Source: an uncultured Rubrobacteraceae bacterium | GTDB taxonomy: Bacteria > Actinomycetota > Rubrobacteria > Rubrobacterales > Rubrobacteraceae | NCBI GenBank assembly: GCA_902805985.1 | Contig: CADCUW010000016.1 | Coordinates: forward strand, 1 to 8,589 | DNA: 8,589 bases | Direction of reading: 5' to 3' | Program-made: the position numbers and the translations under genes | Shown here: positions 1 through 5,507 of the stretch, one piece after another | How the letters are laid out: each line of letters begins with the position of its first letter | Numbering within the stretch: position 1 is the stretch's first letter | Notes under the pieces: generated by a model | Seen by the model: the letters and a program-made list of their open reading frames with translations, nothing else | The model's database searches: none | What the model was told of the DNA's origin: nothing

Positions 1-120
1 AAGACACTGGTAGGCCCGGTCACGAGGGTGGCGGCGAAGGTGGCAGCCTACACCTACGGGCTTTACCTCAACCGGCTCCTCCGACGACCGCAGGGGCGCC
101 TCAAGGAACTGTGGGCATGA
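1..120 (+). CDS. C-terminal fragment of an IS transposase (probably IS982 family)
   Basis: The first frame is open from the window edge to TGA at 118-120 and gives 39 residues. They read KTLVGPVTRVAAKVAAYTYG, then LYLNRLLRRPQGRLKELWA. From memory, this basic ending (a K-T-L-x-G-L/P-x-T-R helix, an 'A-Y-x-x-x-Y-L-N-R-L-L-x-R' helix, then 'G-R-x-K-E-L-W-A') resembles the C-termini of actinobacterial IS982-family DDE transposases. The catalytic part lies upstream, outside the window, so it cannot be said whether the gene is intact. The following gene stands alone with its own promoter, as expected if the element ends just after this stop codon. Another DDE family is possible. Transposase is fairly likely; the family is less certain. 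Confidence 0.6.
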   Translation, partial: KTLVGPVTRVAAKVAAYTYGLYLNRLLRRPQGRLKELWA

Positions 121-168
121 CAAACGCCCAACACTCATCTAGCGCACAAGATACCGAAGAAGGGCATT
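121..168. mobile_element. Possible right end of the insertion sequence
   Basis: Insertion sequences usually end within a few tens of bases of the transposase stop codon. The bases after the stop contain no gene. They include a stretch at about 139-165 (GCGCACAAGATACCGAAGAA followed by GGGC) that could be the right terminal inverted repeat, read outward. The left end is outside the window, so the repeat cannot be matched, and no target duplication can be seen. The boundary is a guess. Confidence 0.25.
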
Positions 169-255
169 AGGTCGTAGTGGGGGTCGGCTTCCGAGAACCC
201 GATAGGGGCGAAGTTGCAAAAACCCCCCGCAACAAAGCTTCGGGGCCCGTTCCTG
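169..255. other. Non-coding stretch between the IS remnant and the XRE gene promoter
   Basis: No credible gene is seen. The stretch holds a small hairpin, GTTGC (213-217) with GCAAC (229-233), around an 11-base loop of A and C runs. Being upstream of the promoter, the hairpin may be a terminator for transcription leaving the insertion sequence, but it has no T-run and may be chance. Confidence 0.3.
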
Positions 256-285
256 TTGGGTATACACAATATTTTGTAGTATAGT
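256..285 (+). promoter_or_regulatory. Putative promoter of the XRE-type regulator gene
   Basis: A candidate -35 TTGGGT (256-261) and -10 TATAGT (280-285) are separated by 18 bases. Transcription would start near 292, leaving a short leader with the ribosome site GGGAGGTG (306-313) before ATG 315. The stretch 261-302 is strikingly AT-rich against the GC-rich surroundings. A second, weaker reading uses TTGTAG (274-279) as -35. Confidence 0.45.
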
Positions 286-299
286 TTAAGCAACAATAT
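266..299. repeat. Pair of ACAATAT direct repeats, possible operator
   Basis: ACAATAT occurs at 266-272 and again at 293-299, 27 bases apart. One copy lies between the proposed -35 and -10 and the other at the proposed transcription start. The first also forms a short dyad, ACAA-TATT-TTGT (266-277). Such placement would suit an operator for the adjacent XRE-type regulator. The region is AT-rich, so chance repeats are possible. Confidence 0.3.
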
Positions 300-314
300 A
301 GTCTGGGAGGTGAT

Positions 315-1028
315 ATGCAGGGCGTAAGACGGATCAGAAAGGGGCGAGGCTGGAGCCAGAAGCGGACCGCCGTGGAGGCCGGTATCGACCGGGTGACGCT
401 GGTCCACATCGAGAACGGCAGGAGCAGCCCTACCGTGGAGACCCTGCAGAAGCTGGCCGTTGCACTCGGGGTGGAGGTAGCGGACTTCTTCCCGAGGGCG
501 CAAAGCACCCTGTTTGCCTCGGACGATTCCCCGGCAGGTCGGGACGCCGGAGCGTTCGCCGGCGGAGCGGCGCTTGTCCTGGCCGATTGGGCCGAGTCCT
601 TGAGGAGCCGGGGGGAGGAGGCCCGGTTCAGGTGGCGGCGAGAGGCCGCCGAACTGGAGCGCACCCGGGACCTCCTCTCCGCCCTGACGCTCGACAGGGA
701 GGTCCAGGCGGGGGCGCGAGGTTTCTTCCAGCAGATCATCGCCCTCATGCTGGCCTGGGAACAGGAGGCCGCGAGTGAGGCACCCGGGCGCAAGGCCGAA
801 CTGGCCTCGCTCGCAACCGACCTGAAGGAGGCCTCCGACGCCGTGCGGAACTTCACGCAGGCCCTAATCGACGATTTGGCAGCCCGACGAAGGGCCGATG
901 AAAAAGAGCTAAGGGAGTTCGTCGCCACAGAGCTCGGCGTGGACCTGGAGGAACACTGGTCCGAAGCCGACGAGACGGCCGCCGTCGTGTACCGCATCGA
1001 AGAGCTCCGTGCACGGCGCGTTGGATGA
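315..1028 (+). CDS. XRE-family transcriptional regulator with long helical C-terminal region
   Basis: The 237-residue protein starts at ATG 315 behind a strong ribosome site (GGGAGGTG, 306-313). Residues 2-60 form a classic Cro/C1 (XRE) helix-turn-helix: a R-x-x-R-x-x-R-G-W-S-Q first helix pair, then AGIDRVTLVHIENGRSSPT covering the recognition helix, then TLQKLAVALGVEVADFF. Residues 80-237 are rich in Ala, Glu, Arg and Leu with almost no proline, which predicts long helices and possibly a coiled coil. This part matches no sensor or enzyme domain I know. The protein probably binds DNA as a dimer. It may control its own AT-rich promoter, where a pair of ACAATAT repeats lies, and perhaps the next gene 75 nt downstream. 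It sits beside a transposase remnant, which suggests mobile or accessory origin. XRE identity is firm; target and signal are unknown. Confidence 0.85.
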   Translation: MQGVRRIRKGRGWSQKRTAVEAGIDRVTLVHIENGRSSPTVETLQKLAVALGVEVADFFPRAQSTLFASDDSPAGRDAGAFAGGAALVLADWAESLRSRGEEARFRWRREAAELERTRDLLSALTLDREVQAGARGFFQQIIALMLAWEQEAASEAPGRKAELASLATDLKEASDAVRNFTQALIDDLAARRRADEKELREFVATELGVDLEEHWSEADETAAVVYRIEELRARRVG

Positions 1029-1103
1029 GTCCCCCACGCGTCGACCTCGAACAGGGTGGGTCGCAGAGAACTCCGGCACCAACTTCATGAAGGGAACGAC
1101 ACC

Positions 1104-1772
1104 ATGACGAGCGACAAGAAGGCCGAGGCCAACCGCCGCAACGCCCTGAAGAGCACCGGCCCCAAGACGCCGGAGGGGAAGGACGCCGTCCGCCTGAACG
1201 CCGTGAGGCACGGCCTGCGAGCCGAGGAGATCCTCCTGCCGGGAGAAGACGAAGAAGCCCTTGGGGAGCTGGGCGAACGGCTGAGGGCCGAGCTGCAACC
1301 GGTCGGGGAGCTCGAGAACCTCCTCGTCGACCGGATCATTTCTGCGTACTGGAGGCTCAGGCGCACCGGCCGGGTCGAGGCCGGCATCTTCGCCTGGGAG
1401 CGCTCCGAGGAGACGGCCGAGCGCGCGGAGCGCGAGGCCCACGGCTACGAGTCGCACTTTGGCGACTTTCTGATAGAGAGCGACACCACCATAACCGACG
1501 AGAAGAAGCACGAGGAGGCCCTCTCAAGAGCCCGCCGCATGAGGAGCGAGCAGGAGGACGAGACCGCCCTCCTAGGGCGTACCTTCGCCAGGGACGCGGA
1601 CCGGGCCAACGCCTTCTCCAAGCTCTCCCGCTACGAGACCTCCATAGAGCGGCAGATCTACCGAGCCCTGCACGAGCTCGAGCGCCGGCAAGCCGCCCGG
1701 TCCGGAGCCGCCCCGACCCCGCCCCAGGTCGTGGACGTCGACGTCTCGGGGCTTCCAGAAGGGGCCGGCTGA
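1104..1772 (+). CDS. Conserved hypothetical protein of the 'NALKSTGPKTPEGK' family
   Basis: The protein is 222 residues from ATG 1104, which has AGGGAA (1091-1096) at good spacing. An in-frame GTG at 1056 would add 16 residues that lack the family start and has a poorer ribosome site. Residues 10-26 read NRRNALKSTGPKTPEGK, followed by LNAVRHGLRAEE (31-42). This N-terminal signature is known from many uncharacterised proteins in Rubrobacter, Planctomycetes and Acidobacteria, often in several copies per genome. The rest is highly charged and helical, with a 'ELQPVGELENLLVDRIISAY' stretch followed by WRLRR, then a long Glu/Arg-rich helix, and a Pro-rich tail. There is no signal peptide or membrane segment, so it is probably cytoplasmic. 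The basic N-terminus might bind nucleic acid, but that is only a guess. It follows the XRE gene on the same strand and may share its transcript. Function is unknown. Confidence 0.7.
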   Translation: MTSDKKAEANRRNALKSTGPKTPEGKDAVRLNAVRHGLRAEEILLPGEDEEALGELGERLRAELQPVGELENLLVDRIISAYWRLRRTGRVEAGIFAWERSEETAERAEREAHGYESHFGDFLIESDTTITDEKKHEEALSRARRMRSEQEDETALLGRTFARDADRANAFSKLSRYETSIERQIYRALHELERRQAARSGAAPTPPQVVDVDVSGLPEGAG

Positions 1773-2086
1773 CGGCGATTATTGGTCCGTGGACTTGCGC
1801 CTTCAAGAACACGACGTCGCCCGAAACGGATTACCAAACAAAGCCAAACCTCGGCCTGGCCTGCGATGGCTCGGTCCACCTCGCAGCCGGAGGGCGGTTG
1901 CTTCGGTCCCCGGCGCGGCCCGCCGCGCCCGTGTGGATAGCCGACCGTGCGGCAGCCCGCGGTGCCCGGGGATGCCCGATCTCTGCGCATCAGTCCGGCG
2001 CCCCCGTCGGCGGGCCCGCACCGGCCTAACTTTCGACCTCCACGTCTCGGACCGCGCGCGCCGTCCTCAAGGCGGGTGGCGGAAAG
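1773..2086. other. Gene-free stretch between convergent genes
   Basis: About 310 bases separate the stop codons of two convergent genes. Frames open across it give only Arg/Pro/Gly-rich translations without motifs, typical of GC-rich non-coding DNA. Apart from the hairpin at 1912-1929 and a short CTGCGA/TCGCAG dyad (1861-1866 with 1881-1886), nothing is recognised. It may be a decayed gene, but no remnant can be identified. Confidence 0.5.
1912..1929. terminator. GC-rich hairpin, possible terminator between convergent genes
   Basis: GGCGCGG (1912-1918) pairs perfectly with CCGCGCC (1923-1929) around a CCCG loop. The site lies between two convergent genes, where a terminator is expected, but no T-run follows on either strand. 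In DNA this GC-rich, chance hairpins of this size are not rare. Confidence 0.3.
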
Positions 2087-2638
2087 CTAGCCCGGGCGCG
2101 TGGACCTACGCGGCGGCTTCGAGACGGCGGCCGTCACAGCTACGAGGCCGGCGAAGAGCGCCACGTTGACGCCGCCGAGGGCGCCGACGGCCCTTTGGAT
2201 CCGGGCCGTCGTATCCCCGGCCTCGGGCGCCGGGACGCCCCCCGATTCGAGCGGCACGGCGCCTTCGGGAGCCCGGCGGTTGAGCGAGACCTGGGCGAGG
2301 AGAACCGCCGCCAGGCCGGCCATCCCCGCCGCGCCCATCAGGGCGTCCTTGGCCAGCACGAGGCGGCGCGGCTGCGGGACGGTCCCCCCGCCCGAGCGCC
2401 CGAGCCTGCCCGGCAGCCAGGTCGCAACCGCCACGCCGAACGCGGCGGCGTTGACGGGGTTGGCGCTGTTCCAGAACGCCGCTCCCAGCCGGCCGCGCTC
2501 GGTCTTCGAGTCCAAGACGGGAAGGCTCGAGTTGAAGACGACCTTGCCGAAGAGCGTCCCCCCGAAGCAAGCGGCCAGGCCGAAGTCGTGGGCGATGCGC
2601 GCGGCGGCTCTCACGGTCCTGACGGAGGGTTCGGTCAC
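2087..2638 (-). CDS. Small multi-pass membrane protein of unknown function
   Basis: The preferred start is GTG at 2638, because AGGAG (2646-2650, minus strand) sits 7 bases before it. An in-frame GTG at 2692 would add 18 residues but lacks a good ribosome site. The 183-residue product has about four hydrophobic segments, near residues 15-39, 60-76, 93-117 and 148-172. The first contains AHDFGLAACFGGTLFGKVVF followed by NSSLP. A cytosolic-looking loop with 'DSKTERGRLGAAFWNSANPVN' features lies between segments 1 and 2. From memory, this H-D-x-G-L-x-x-x-F-G-G-x-L-F-G pattern with a K-x-E-R-G loop occurs in actinobacterial membrane proteins without known function. No catalytic motif is seen. It is divergent from rpe and has no partner gene on its strand in the window. 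Confidence 0.65.
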   Translation of the reverse strand: MTEPSVRTVRAAARIAHDFGLAACFGGTLFGKVVFNSSLPVLDSKTERGRLGAAFWNSANPVNAAAFGVAVATWLPGRLGRSGGGTVPQPRRLVLAKDALMGAAGMAGLAAVLLAQVSLNRRAPEGAVPLESGGVPAPEAGDTTARIQRAVGALGGVNVALFAGLVAVTAAVSKPPRRSTRPG

Positions 2639-2786
2639 GCGGGGGCTCCTCTCGATCGTTTCTCCCGTGGTACCCGTCAATAGCCCGGCCACACTCGCCC
2701 CCGCCAGGAAGGAGCCTGGGCCAACCTGCCGCCGGCCTTAACCGTCCCCAGGGCGTGGCGCCGAAGGATCGCGGCTGCGTTTTCTG

Positions 2787-2792
2787 TAGAAT
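2787..2792 (+). promoter_or_regulatory. Candidate -10 box of the rpe promoter
   Basis: TAGAAT lies about 40 bases before the chosen rpe start and 22 bases before its ribosome site (2815-2822), which suits a start of transcription near 2799. No clear -35 is present at the right distance (AAGGAT at 2764-2769 is the nearest by spacing). The upstream gene points the other way, so rpe needs a promoter here. Confidence 0.4.
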
Positions 2793-2829
2793 GGACGGCC
2801 GTTGGCGCACGTTCGGGGGAGGCGGGTCT

Positions 2830-3501
2830 TTGGGTTTCTGGGGCGAGCTTGGTGGGAGGATCGTGGGCGCGCCCTCGATCCTGGCGGCGGACTTCGCGAA
2901 CCTGGCCGAGGAGGTGCGGCGGGCTCAGGCCGGCGGGGCCGAGCTCGTCCACTTCGATTCCATGGACAACCAGTTCGTCCCGAACCTCACCGTCGGACCC
3001 GTGGTCGCCGCCTCCCTCGTCGAGGCCATAGACCTTCCGGTGGACGCGCACCTGATGGTGGAGAGCCCGGACAACCTGATCCCACCGTTTATCGAGGCCG
3101 GGGTCGCGAGCATCTCGGTCCAGCCCGAGGCCGTGACCCACCTCCACCGGACGCTGACCATGATAAGGGACGGCGGCTGCGAGGCCGGCGTCGCCCTCAA
3201 CCCGACCACCCCGCCCGAGTTCATAGAGTGGGCGCTTCCCTACCTTGACTACGTGCTCGTCATGACCGTCAACCCCGGCTTCGGCGGCCAGTCCTTTATC
3301 CGGGAGATGGCGGCCAAGGTCCGCCGCCTCAAGGAGATGACGGACCTCCCCGTCCAGGTCGACGGCGGCATCACCGCCGAGACCGCGCCCGTCATGGTCG
3401 AGGCCGGCGCCCAGGTGCTCGTCGCCGGCTCGGCCGTCTACAGGGGCGATCCCGCCTCCGAGATGCGCAGGATCATCGACGCTGCCCGCGCGGCCTCCTA
3501 G
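2830..3501 (+). CDS. rpe: Ribulose-phosphate 3-epimerase
   Basis: The enzyme interconverts ribulose 5-phosphate and xylulose 5-phosphate in the cytoplasmic pentose-phosphate pathway. The TTG start at 2830 is chosen because GGGGGAGG (2815-2822) lies 7 bases upstream and the resulting 223 residues match the usual length. An in-frame GTG at 2863 has its GGGAGG only 2-3 bases away, and the frame is also open back to GTG 2755. The (beta/alpha)8 barrel shows APSILAADF (14-22), HFDSMDNQFVPN (41-52), DAHLM (72-76), NPGFGGQSF (148-156) and QVDGGI (176-181). The predicted metal/catalytic residues His41, Asp43, His74 and Asp178 are all present. Two usual histidines outside that set are Gln here: Gln48 in the M-D-N-x-F-V-P-N motif and Gln98 in VQPEA. 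The neighbouring riboflavin genes draw on ribulose 5-phosphate, and rpe beside ribD is a known actinobacterial arrangement. Identity is firm; the start is likely. Confidence 0.93.
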   Translation: MGFWGELGGRIVGAPSILAADFANLAEEVRRAQAGGAELVHFDSMDNQFVPNLTVGPVVAASLVEAIDLPVDAHLMVESPDNLIPPFIEAGVASISVQPEAVTHLHRTLTMIRDGGCEAGVALNPTTPPEFIEWALPYLDYVLVMTVNPGFGGQSFIREMAAKVRRLKEMTDLPVQVDGGITAETAPVMVEAGAQVLVAGSAVYRGDPASEMRRIIDAARAAS

Positions 3502-3550
3502 CGCCCTCGCGGGGCGGTGCCGGTGGGAGCGCGCCCGACGGTCGCGTTCC

Positions 3551-3579
3551 TTGTGGCCATAAACGCCGTGTGGTATAGG
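3551..3579 (+). promoter_or_regulatory. Promoter of the riboflavin operon
   Basis: A -35 TTGTGG (3551-3556) and a -10 TATAGG (3574-3579) are separated by exactly 17 bases. The -10 is preceded by TGG, an extended -10 feature. Transcription would begin near 3586, immediately before helix P1 of the riboswitch, as expected for a promoter serving it. Read-through from rpe may also contribute. Confidence 0.6.
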
Positions 3580-3589
3580 TTCTCTCGTA

Positions 3590-3756
3590 ACTTTTCGGGG
3601 GCGGGTGAAATTCCCGCACCGGCGGTGAGCCCGGAGGGAGCGTTCCCGACGGGAAGCCCGCGAGCCCCAGGGGAGAGCCCGGGGTTGAGCCGGTGAAGGT
3701 TCGCATTGCGAGCCGTAGTCCGGCGCCGACGGTCAGAGTCCGGATGGGAGAAAGGT
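3590..3756 (+). promoter_or_regulatory. FMN riboswitch (RFN element)
   Basis: The conserved core is clear: GGGTGAAATTCCCGCACC (3603-3620) followed by GGCGGTGA, and later GCCGACGGTCAGAGTCCGGA (3725-3744) followed by TGGGAGAAAGG. Pairings found by eye are P1 ACTTTTC (3590-3596) with GAAAGGT (3750-3756); P2 GCGGG (3601-3605) with CCCGC (3613-3617); P3 GCGG (3622-3625) with CCGC (3658-3661); P4 AGCCCC (3663-3668) with GGGGTT (3681-3686); and P5 GCCGG (3689-3693) with CCGGC (3720-3724). Loops L3 and L5 each carry an extra hairpin. FMN binding stabilises P1. The 3' strand of P1 includes part of the ribD ribosome site, so repression is probably translational and direct. No terminator with a T-run is seen before ribD. 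Confidence 0.95.
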
Positions 3757-3760
3757 CAAC

Positions 3761-4882
3761 TTGGCACGAGGTTCATTTATGGATCTCGCCCGGCGGCTCG
3801 CCGAGCGCGGTCGTTTCACCGTGGCGCCCAATCCCCTCGTGGGGGCCGTCGTCGTGCGCGAGGGCGAGGTCGTCGGCGAGGGCTGGCACGCGAGAGTTGG
3901 GGAGGCCCACGCGGAGGTACGGGCGCTCGACGCGGCCGGCGACGCCGCCGCGGGCGCCACGCTCTTCGTCACGCTCGAACCTTGCAACCACCACGGACGG
4001 ACACCCCCGTGCGTCGAGGCTGTTATACGGGCCGGCATCACGCGCGTCATGGTAGGTGCTCTCGACCCCGACCCGCGCATGGGCGGGCGCAGCCTGGAGA
4101 TACTGCGGGGGGCCGGGATCGTCGTCGAGGTCGTCGATGACCCCGCGTGCGAGCGGCAGAACGAGCAGTTCTTCCACCGGATGCGAACCGGCCGTCCGTT
4201 CGTCCATGTCAAGCTGGCGGCCACGATGGATGGCAGGATCGCCGCGTCCGGCGGCGACAGCAAGTGGGTGACCGGGGAGGCCGCGAGGTTGCGGGCGCAC
4301 GAGCTCCGGGCCGAGGCCGGCGCCGTGCTCGTCGGCGCCGGCACCGTGCGGGCCGACGACCCCACGCTCACCGCCCGCGGTCTCCCCGTAGAGCCGCCGG
4401 CCGTCACCCGCGTCGTACTCGACCCGCGCCTGACGACGGGCCCCGGGAGCGAGCTGGCCCGCACGGCAACGAAAGCGCCGCTCATCGTTTTTGTCGGCGA
4501 GGAGGTCCCGGAAGATAGGGTAGAGGCTCTGCGCGGGATCCATGTGGAGGTCGTGGCCGCGCCGGTGGAGGGGGACAGGATGGACCTGCGTTTCATCCTG
4601 GACGAGTTGGGGAGGCGTGGTATACGGGGCGTTCTCGTCGAGGGGGGCGGGGAGACCGTCACCGGGTTCGTGGAGCGGGGCCTCGCGGACAAGCTGACGT
4701 TGTTCTACGCGCCCAGGCTCATAGGCTCAGAAGGGGTTCCCATGATCGGGGCGTTGCGCGCGACCCGGATGGCCGAGGCCCTGCAATTCCGGGTCTCCGA
4801 GGTCGAGAAGATCGGGGAGGACGTCGCCGTCACGCTCTACCCGGCACCAGGGGAGGAGGGCCATGTTCACCGGGCTAGTTGA
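3761..4882 (+). CDS. ribD: Bifunctional riboflavin biosynthesis deaminase/reductase RibD
   Basis: RibD performs the second and third steps after GTP cyclohydrolase II: deamination of the diaminopyrimidine, then NADPH-dependent reduction of the ribose side chain. The 373-residue length is typical. Residues 1-145 are the zinc deaminase with PNPLVGAVVV, HAEV (His50, Glu52) and PCNHHGRTPPC (Cys75, Cys84). With the TTG start these numbers match those I recall for E. coli RibD. Residues 148-365 are the reductase: VKLAATMDGRIA with Lys151, SKWVTG (Trp169, Thr171), GAGTVRADDP, and LVEGGGE. The TTG at 3761 lies 5 bases after AAAGG. An in-frame ATG at 3779 with its own GAGG (3768-3771) is a real alternative that would drop six residues. 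The end overlaps ribE by 20 bases, which suggests translational coupling. Confidence 0.95.
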   Translation: MARGSFMDLARRLAERGRFTVAPNPLVGAVVVREGEVVGEGWHARVGEAHAEVRALDAAGDAAAGATLFVTLEPCNHHGRTPPCVEAVIRAGITRVMVGALDPDPRMGGRSLEILRGAGIVVEVVDDPACERQNEQFFHRMRTGRPFVHVKLAATMDGRIAASGGDSKWVTGEAARLRAHELRAEAGAVLVGAGTVRADDPTLTARGLPVEPPAVTRVVLDPRLTTGPGSELARTATKAPLIVFVGEEVPEDRVEALRGIHVEVVAAPVEGDRMDLRFILDELGRRGIRGVLVEGGGETVTGFVERGLADKLTLFYAPRLIGSEGVPMIGALRATRMAEALQFRVSEVEKIGEDVAVTLYPAPGEEGHVHRAS

Positions 4883-5507
4883 GGAGGTCGGGCGGGTGAG
4901 GTCGCTGCGGGCGGCCGAGGACGCCGGCGACGCGCACCTCGGCCTCTCGGCCGACGTCGTGCTCGGGGGGACGCGCGTGGGCGACTCGATCCTGGTCAAC
5001 GGGGCGTGCCTGACGGTGGACGAGATCGACGCCGGCGGCCTCGTCTTCTACACGATGCCCGAGACCCTCAGGCGCACCGCCCTTGGGGATCTCTCCGAGG
5101 GCAGCCCGGTCAACCTGGAGCGGGCGATGGAGGCAGGGGGCCGGCTCGGGGGACACATCGTGCAGGGGCACGTTGACGGCGTCGGCGAGGTGCTCGACGT
5201 GAGGGCGGAGGGCGACGCGGAGATCTGGACGTTCGCGGCCCCCGACTCGGTGCTGCGTTACGCGGTCGAGAAGGGCAGCGTGTGCATCGACGGCATAAGC
5301 CTCACCGTCGTCTCCGTCGAGGACGACCGTTTTACCGTCTCGATCCTCCCGCACACGCGCTCGCACACCAACCTCGGCGAGCTCGGGGTCGGGTCCCACG
5401 TCAACCTGGAGGCCGATGTAGTAGGCAAGTACGTCGAGCGGCTCATGCAGCCGTGGAAGGACAGGGAAGTTAGCCACCCCGAGAGGAGAACGAGAGATGC
5501 CGTTTAG
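4863..5507 (+). CDS. ribE: Riboflavin synthase, alpha-chain type
   Basis: The enzyme dismutates two molecules of 6,7-dimethyl-8-ribityllumazine into riboflavin and the diaminopyrimidine. It works as a trimer of two-barrel subunits. The 214-residue protein has the expected internal duplication. Barrel 1 (about 1-97) starts MFTGLVEEVG and carries VNGACLTV (45-52), MPETLRRTALG and the NLERAM segment. Barrel 2 follows with GGHIVQGHVDGVGEV, KGSVCIDGISLTV, LPHTRSHTNLG and VNLEADVVGKYVERL. The ATG is preceded by GGAGGAGG inside ribD, and the two genes overlap by 20 bases. The final 20 or so residues are a charged tail of no known role and overlap the ribBA ribosome site and start. The same enzyme is called RibC in some species. 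Confidence 0.96.
   Translation: MFTGLVEEVGRVRSLRAAEDAGDAHLGLSADVVLGGTRVGDSILVNGACLTVDEIDAGGLVFYTMPETLRRTALGDLSEGSPVNLERAMEAGGRLGGHIVQGHVDGVGEVLDVRAEGDAEIWTFAAPDSVLRYAVEKGSVCIDGISLTVVSVEDDRFTVSILPHTRSHTNLGELGVGSHVNLEADVVGKYVERLMQPWKDREVSHPERRTRDAV

Noticed and set aside
167..997. Minus-strand open frames opposite the XRE gene, one ending in a PHYDLMPFFGILCAR peptide at about 138-182
   Set aside because: The translation is Ser/Ala/Arg-rich and lacks motifs, and the XRE frame has a strong ribosome site and clear domain. The tail peptide looks protein-like but could not be tied to any family.
315..1772. Toxin-antitoxin module made of the XRE gene and the next gene
   Set aside because: Both proteins are longer than typical partners, no HipA, RES, HigB or similar toxin fold is recognisable, and the genes do not overlap.
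1789..2169. Plus-strand open frame in the gap after the 'STGPKTPEGK' gene
   Set aside because: Arg/Pro-rich without recognisable motif, no good ribosome site, and it runs into the end of the membrane-protein gene on the other strand.
2100..2741. Plus-strand open frames opposite the membrane-protein gene
   Set aside because: The minus-strand reading has a strong ribosome site and four hydrophobic segments; the plus-strand readings are low complexity.
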